Of a DNA stretch of 9,121 nucleotides, positions 6,322 to 9,121 are shown piece by piece. This DNA comes from Burkholderiaceae bacterium (GTDB lineage Bacteria; Pseudomonadota; Gammaproteobacteria; Burkholderiales; Burkholderiaceae_C). Within the stretch, counting starts at the first letter, position 1. Each line of letters opens with the position of its first letter. The stretch is taken from contig JAISNB010000016.1 of assembly GCA_031276435.1 (NCBI GenBank), forward strand, positions 1 to 9,121. The letters are read 5' to 3'. Below the pieces are notes generated by a model that saw nothing but the letters and a program-made list of their open reading frames with translations, ran no database searches and had not been told where the DNA came from. A program made the translations under genes and the position numbers.

Positions 6322-6990
6322 CTAGTGCCGCCCGGTCTTGCGCGCGGGCGGCGGCGCGTCTTTTTTCTGGCCGCCCAGTCTGGACTCTGTGCCCTTGATC
6401 AAACGGCTGATGTTCTCGCCGTGCCTGTAAATCAGCAAAAATCCCATGGCGGCGAGCACGGCGGCAACCGGCGGCAGGGCCGTCCACAATACGTCGCCAG
6501 CCAGCATGTAACACGCGGGCGCAAACAGCGCCGCTGCCAGCGAGGCCAGCGACACATAGCGCGAGAGGGCAAGCACAAGCGCCCAGGCCGTCACCACGGC
6601 CAGTCCCAGCCACGGAGAAAAGGCAAACGCCACCCCCGCGGCTGTTGCCACGCCCTTGCCGCCTTTGAAGCGGAAGAAAAGCGGCCACAAATGCCCCAGG
6701 AAAGCGGCCAGCCCTGCCAGCGCCTGCGTGCCTGCGCCCATGCCATGCGGCGCGCCCAACTGCTGCACCACAAACACGGGCAGCCAGCCCTTGAGCACAT
6801 CCAGCCCCAGCGTGACCGCAGCGGCGGCTTTGGAGCCTGAGCGCAGCACATTGGTCGCGCCCGGATTCTTGCTGCCGAAGGTGCGCGGGTCTGACAACCC
6901 CATGACGCGGCTGATGACAACCGCAAAGCTGACCGATCCCAACAAATACGCCGCCAATACCGCGGCGGCTGACCACAACCACTCCACCAT
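6322..6990 (-). CDS. plsY: Acyl-phosphate glycerol-3-phosphate acyltransferase PlsY
   Basis: Integral inner-membrane enzyme that transfers the acyl group from acyl-phosphate (made by PlsX) to glycerol-3-phosphate, the first step of phospholipid synthesis. The product has 222 residues. Visible family motifs: GSVSFAVVISRVMGL, then DPRTFGSKNPGATNVLR (motif 1); GHLWPLFFRFKGGKGVATAAG (motif 2, phosphate-binding glycine-rich loop); and IYRHGENISRLIKGTESRLG (motif 3) near the C-terminus, with about seven hydrophobic segments overall. ATG 6990 is preceded by GAGGAG (6999-7004) at 8-bp spacing, so a longer in-frame start at 7098 is rejected. The C-terminal tail (GGQKKDAPPPARKTGRH) is basic and probably cytoplasmic. 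It lies 158 bp downstream of ybaK; that gap includes a small stem-loop (7112-7125) and very GC-rich alternating CG sequence. Confidence 0.96.
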   Translation of the reverse strand: MVEWLWSAAAVLAAYLLGSVSFAVVISRVMGLSDPRTFGSKNPGATNVLRSGSKAAAAVTLGLDVLKGWLPVFVVQQLGAPHGMGAGTQALAGLAAFLGHLWPLFFRFKGGKGVATAAGVAFAFSPWLGLAVVTAWALVLALSRYVSLASLAAALFAPACYMLAGDVLWTALPPVAAVLAAMGFLLIYRHGENISRLIKGTESRLGGQKKDAPPPARKTGRH

Positions 6991-7148
6991 GCCCGATGCT
7001 CCTCGATCAATCCCGTGCGCGCGCGCATGCGCCCTTTTCAGACCGCCGCGCGCCGCGCGCGTTTCGCGTTTTGATTTTGCCAGCAAACACTGGCGCACCA
7101 GCTTTCACCAGGCGGCAAAAGCCGCTACAGCCACCCAAAAAGCACGGG

Positions 7149-7640
7149 TTACAAATCAATCGCGCACCGCACGGCCTGCGCGCCCAGCAGTTGCACGCAC
7201 ACCTGCGGGGCAATGCCCACCAGATACCCGCGCCGCCCGCCATTGATGGCAATGCGCGGCAGCGCCAGAATGCTTTGCTCGATGTAAACGGGCATGCGCT
7301 TGCGCAAACCAAAAGGCGACGTGCCCCCAACCAGATAGCCGCTGTGGCGCTGCGCCGTCTCTACCGTGCAGGGCACAACCGACCTGGCCCCAATCTGCCG
7401 CGCCAGTTGCTTGAGGGAAACCGCGCGGTCGCCATGCATCAGCACCACCAGCGGCCTGGCGTTCTGATCCTGCATGAGCAGCGTCTTGACCACCGCGTAT
7501 GGATCCAGCCCCAGCGCCGCCGCGCTGTGGCGCGCGCCACCGTGCTCTGTGTAGGCATACGTGTATTCGTCAAACACCACACCCGCCGCCTTGAGTGCGG
7601 CAGTCGCTGGCGTCTGGCTCACATGGGCGGACCGGGCCAT
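7149..7640 (-). CDS. ybaK: YbaK-type Cys-tRNA(Pro) deacylase
   Basis: Cytoplasmic editing enzyme that hydrolyses cysteine mischarged on tRNA(Pro), acting in trans with prolyl-tRNA synthetase. The 163-residue length is typical. Key features: VVKTL with the conserved catalytic-site lysine (Lys52), HGDRAVSLKQLARQIG (69-84), GYLVGGTSPFGLRKRMPVYI (101-120) and the glycine-rich GGRRGYLVGIAP (134-145). ATG 7640 gives MARSAHVSQTPATAALKAAG, the usual N-terminus. A GTG at 7679, directly after the tas stop, would add 13 residues with no family support. It lies 39 bp downstream of tas on the same strand, so it is likely cotranscribed. A related deacylase subtype is possible, but the motifs fit YbaK best. 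Confidence 0.93.
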   Translation of the reverse strand: MARSAHVSQTPATAALKAAGVVFDEYTYAYTEHGGARHSAAALGLDPYAVVKTLLMQDQNARPLVVLMHGDRAVSLKQLARQIGARSVVPCTVETAQRHSGYLVGGTSPFGLRKRMPVYIEQSILALPRIAINGGRRGYLVGIAPQVCVQLLGAQAVRCAIDL

Positions 7641-7679
7641 GCCGTCGTCATTGCACAGAGAAAGCGCGCTAGCTGGCAC

Positions 7680-8738
7680 CTACTGCGCCGGATCGCGATC
7701 ACGCAGCCGGATGTCGTCCAGCGCCCGCAGCAGATCGGCGCTCAACTGCACGCTCCAGGCATCCAGATTTTCGTCCAGTTGTGCCAGACTGGTCACGCCA
7801 ATGATGGTGCTCGCCACACGCCAACTGCGGTAGCAAAAGGCCAGCGCCAGTTGCGTGGGCGTCAGGCCATGCTCGCGCGCCAGCGCGTTGTAGCGCCGGG
7901 CGGCGGCCAGCGCCTCGGGGCGGCCCCAACGCTGGTTTTTCATGCGCTCGTACAGGCTCATGCGCCCGCGCGGCGCGTCGGCGGCATGAATGCCCGTGGC
8001 GTCGTACTTGCCCGTCAGCAGCCCGAAACCCAGTGGCGAATACGCCAGCAGCGCCACATTCAGGCGATGGCAGCTCTCGTCCATCGCGTTGTCCCACGCG
8101 CGGTTGATCAAGCAGTACGGGTTTTGCACGCTGGCCACGCGCGGCAGGCCGTGCTGCTCGGCCAGCCGCACAAACTCGTGCACGCCATAAGGCGTCTCGT
8201 TGGACAAGCCAATGGCGCGCACCTTGCCCGCCTTGACCAGGCCATCGAGCGCCTGCAACTGATCGTGAATCGGCGTTTGCGAAGTTTCCTGCTCTGGCTC
8301 GTAATACAGGCTGCCAAAATGGGGCACGGCGCGCTCGGGCCAGTGAATCTGGTAGAGATCGATCACATCCGTGCGCAGCCGCTTGAGGCTCGCCTCGCAA
8401 GAGGCCACAATATCGGCGGCTGTCAGGCCCGCGCCCGCGCGAATCCAGGGCATGCCGCGCGAAGGGCCAGCCACCTTGCTGGCCAGCACCACCTTGTGCC
8501 GCACGCCCGGATTTTTGGCGAACCAGTTGCCGATGATGGCCTCTGTTGCGCCGTAAGTCTCGGCCCTTGGCGGCACGGAGTACATCTCGGCCGTGTCGAT
8601 GAAATCAACGCCGCGCGCCAGCGCGCGATCCAGAATGGCGTGCGCGTCGGCCTCGGCCACTTGCTCGCCAAACGTCATGGTGCCAAGGCAAATGGGCGCA
8701 ACGCGCAAGCCGCTGGCGCCCAGGGTAACGGGTTTCAT
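7680..8738 (-). CDS. tas: Aldo/keto reductase, Tas family
   Basis: NADP(H)-dependent oxidoreductase of the aldo/keto reductase superfamily, most like E. coli Tas, whose physiological substrate is not firmly known. The product has 352 residues against 346 in E. coli. The AKR catalytic tetrad is visible: Asp48 (FIDTAEMY), Tyr53, Lys88 (VLASKVAGPSR) and His132 (YQIHWPER). Tas-like signatures include LGTMTFGEQVAEADAHAIL, IGLSNETPYGV, QNPYCLINR and LLAYSPLGFGLLTGKY, with the cofactor-binding STIIGVTSLAQLDEN near the end. ATG 8738 gives MKPVTLGASGLRVAPICLGT, the normal N-terminus. The frame is open 70 codons further upstream, but that part is Arg/Cys-rich and lies in repeat-bearing DNA. The ribosome site is weak. 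It is the first gene of the tas - ybaK - plsY minus-strand run. Confidence 0.95.
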   Translation of the reverse strand: MKPVTLGASGLRVAPICLGTMTFGEQVAEADAHAILDRALARGVDFIDTAEMYSVPPRAETYGATEAIIGNWFAKNPGVRHKVVLASKVAGPSRGMPWIRAGAGLTAADIVASCEASLKRLRTDVIDLYQIHWPERAVPHFGSLYYEPEQETSQTPIHDQLQALDGLVKAGKVRAIGLSNETPYGVHEFVRLAEQHGLPRVASVQNPYCLINRAWDNAMDESCHRLNVALLAYSPLGFGLLTGKYDATGIHAADAPRGRMSLYERMKNQRWGRPEALAAARRYNALAREHGLTPTQLALAFCYRSWRVASTIIGVTSLAQLDENLDAWSVQLSADLLRALDDIRLRDRDPAQ

Positions 8739-8980
8739 GGTCAGTGCTTTCAAACAGATGTTGGGTGGCCCGACAGGATACGACAACAGCGCAATCCCCG
8801 CACGCGCGCCAGAACAAGCCCCGCGCCCGATGCATGGATGCACGCCTTGCGTGTGGCTGGCGCGCAGCGCCACAATTTGTGATCTGGATGATTTTCCCGG
8901 CGATGATCTTGCACACGGCTGGCGCGCGGCGCCACAGTACAACCCCATCGCCCCTTGGGCAAGCAGCGCATTTGTATTTT
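8739..8980. other. Non-coding region upstream of tas
   Basis: I see no gene in these 242 bp. Minus-strand frames are open but give Arg/Cys-rich peptides with no family resemblance. The notable structure is a pair of palindromes (8855-8936, listed separately). A tas promoter is expected here, but no convincing pair of boxes was identified. Confidence 0.5.
8855..8936. repeat. Twin palindromes TGGCGC-N3-GCGCCA
   Basis: Two 20-bp direct copies lie at 8855-8874 and 8917-8936 and differ at one base. Each contains a perfect 6-bp inverted repeat (TGGCGC, 3-bp spacer, GCGCCA; 8858-8872 and 8920-8934). The copies are 62 bp apart, close to six helical turns, and lie about 120-200 bp upstream of the tas start. 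They could be paired operators permitting looping, a REP doublet, or attenuation hairpins in a tas leader. Confidence 0.55.
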
Positions 8981-9054
8981 CACCCTCGCCCCCTTATAGG
9001 GGAGAGGGTCGGGGTGAGGGGGCATTGCTGCTTTGCCTGTGAGGGAGAGAAAAG
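8981..9054 (-). repeat. REP-like hairpin repeat, copy B5 (inverted)
   Basis: ACCCTC (8982-8987) and GAGGGT (9004-9009) flank a C-run and G-run around TTATA. The reverse complement corresponds to copy B3, including its CCCCCTCACC lead-in (here GGTGAGGGGG, 9013-9022). GAGAGAAAAG at 9045-9054 matches the start of the B1 tail (142-151), suggesting fragments of more than one copy have been joined. Confidence 0.55.
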
Positions 9055-9059
9055 CATGC

Positions 9060-9099
9060 GTCATTGCGAGTGCCCGCAAGGCACGTGGCGATCCAGTTG
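9060..9099 (-). repeat. Dispersed repeat A, copy A3 (inverted core)
   Basis: The reverse complement of this stretch matches the first half of repeats A1 and A2 (ending GCACTCGCAATGAC), with about five differences over 37 bp against A1. Only the core is present; the second half shared by A1 and A2 is missing. It lies next to hairpin B5, repeating the A-next-to-B association seen at 2381-2659. Confidence 0.65.
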
Positions 9100-9121
9100 A
9101 AGCCTTGCAATCTGCGGCAGC

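Noticed and set aside
7112..7125. Terminator after ybaK
   Set aside because: The GCGGC/GCCGC stem-loop has no U-tract in either direction, so termination is not supported.
6996..8882. Long 628-codon plus-strand open frame
   Set aside because: It is antisense to ybaK and tas, both with full family motifs. The peptide is rich in Arg, His and Gln with no domain; long antisense frames are expected in high-GC coding DNA.

Overview
The window looks like chromosomal DNA from a high-GC betaproteobacterium, most likely Burkholderiales of a Comamonadaceae-like type. This is inferred from strongly GC-ended codons and from the set and order murB / yajQ - retropepsin-like protease / plsY - ybaK - tas. 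No rRNA, tRNA, CRISPR array, transposase or phage gene was seen.

Layout. (1) Positions 1-500 hold a doubtful minus-strand gene end, two REP-like hairpin repeats, an 8-bp palindrome over a weak promoter, and no convincing complete gene. (2) Positions 502-2353 hold a secreted DUF11-repeat protein with a degenerate IPTL-CTERM-type C-terminus and a strong UUCG-loop terminator. Its frame has no ATG, GTG or TTG before its signal peptide. Instead it runs back into eight copies of a 7-bp repeat. A well-formed start (SD plus ATG at 502) enters that tract in another frame, and losing one copy or gaining two would join the two frames. This possible phase-variable locus is the most interesting item in the window. 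(3) Positions 2354-2766 are a repeat-rich spacer: two 80-bp direct repeats around a hairpin repeat. (4) Positions 2767-3830 hold two small multi-pass membrane proteins of unknown function; the second is an internal duplication of a two-helix unit. (5) Positions 3956-8738 are conserved housekeeping genes: murB (minus); yajQ and a periplasmic aspartic protease (plus, divergent from murB); plsY, ybaK and tas (minus, convergent with the protease). (6) Positions 8739-9121 are non-coding, with twin palindromes, another hairpin repeat and an inverted third copy of the direct-repeat family.

How it fits together. MurB (peptidoglycan precursor synthesis), PlsY (phospholipid synthesis), YbaK (tRNA proofreading) and YajQ (nucleotide-binding effector) are core functions in a stable arrangement. 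The block at 500-3830 is accessory: richer in A+T near its start, surface or membrane directed, of unrecognised or variable function, and bordered by dispersed repeats. All calls come from reading the sequence; no database search was possible.
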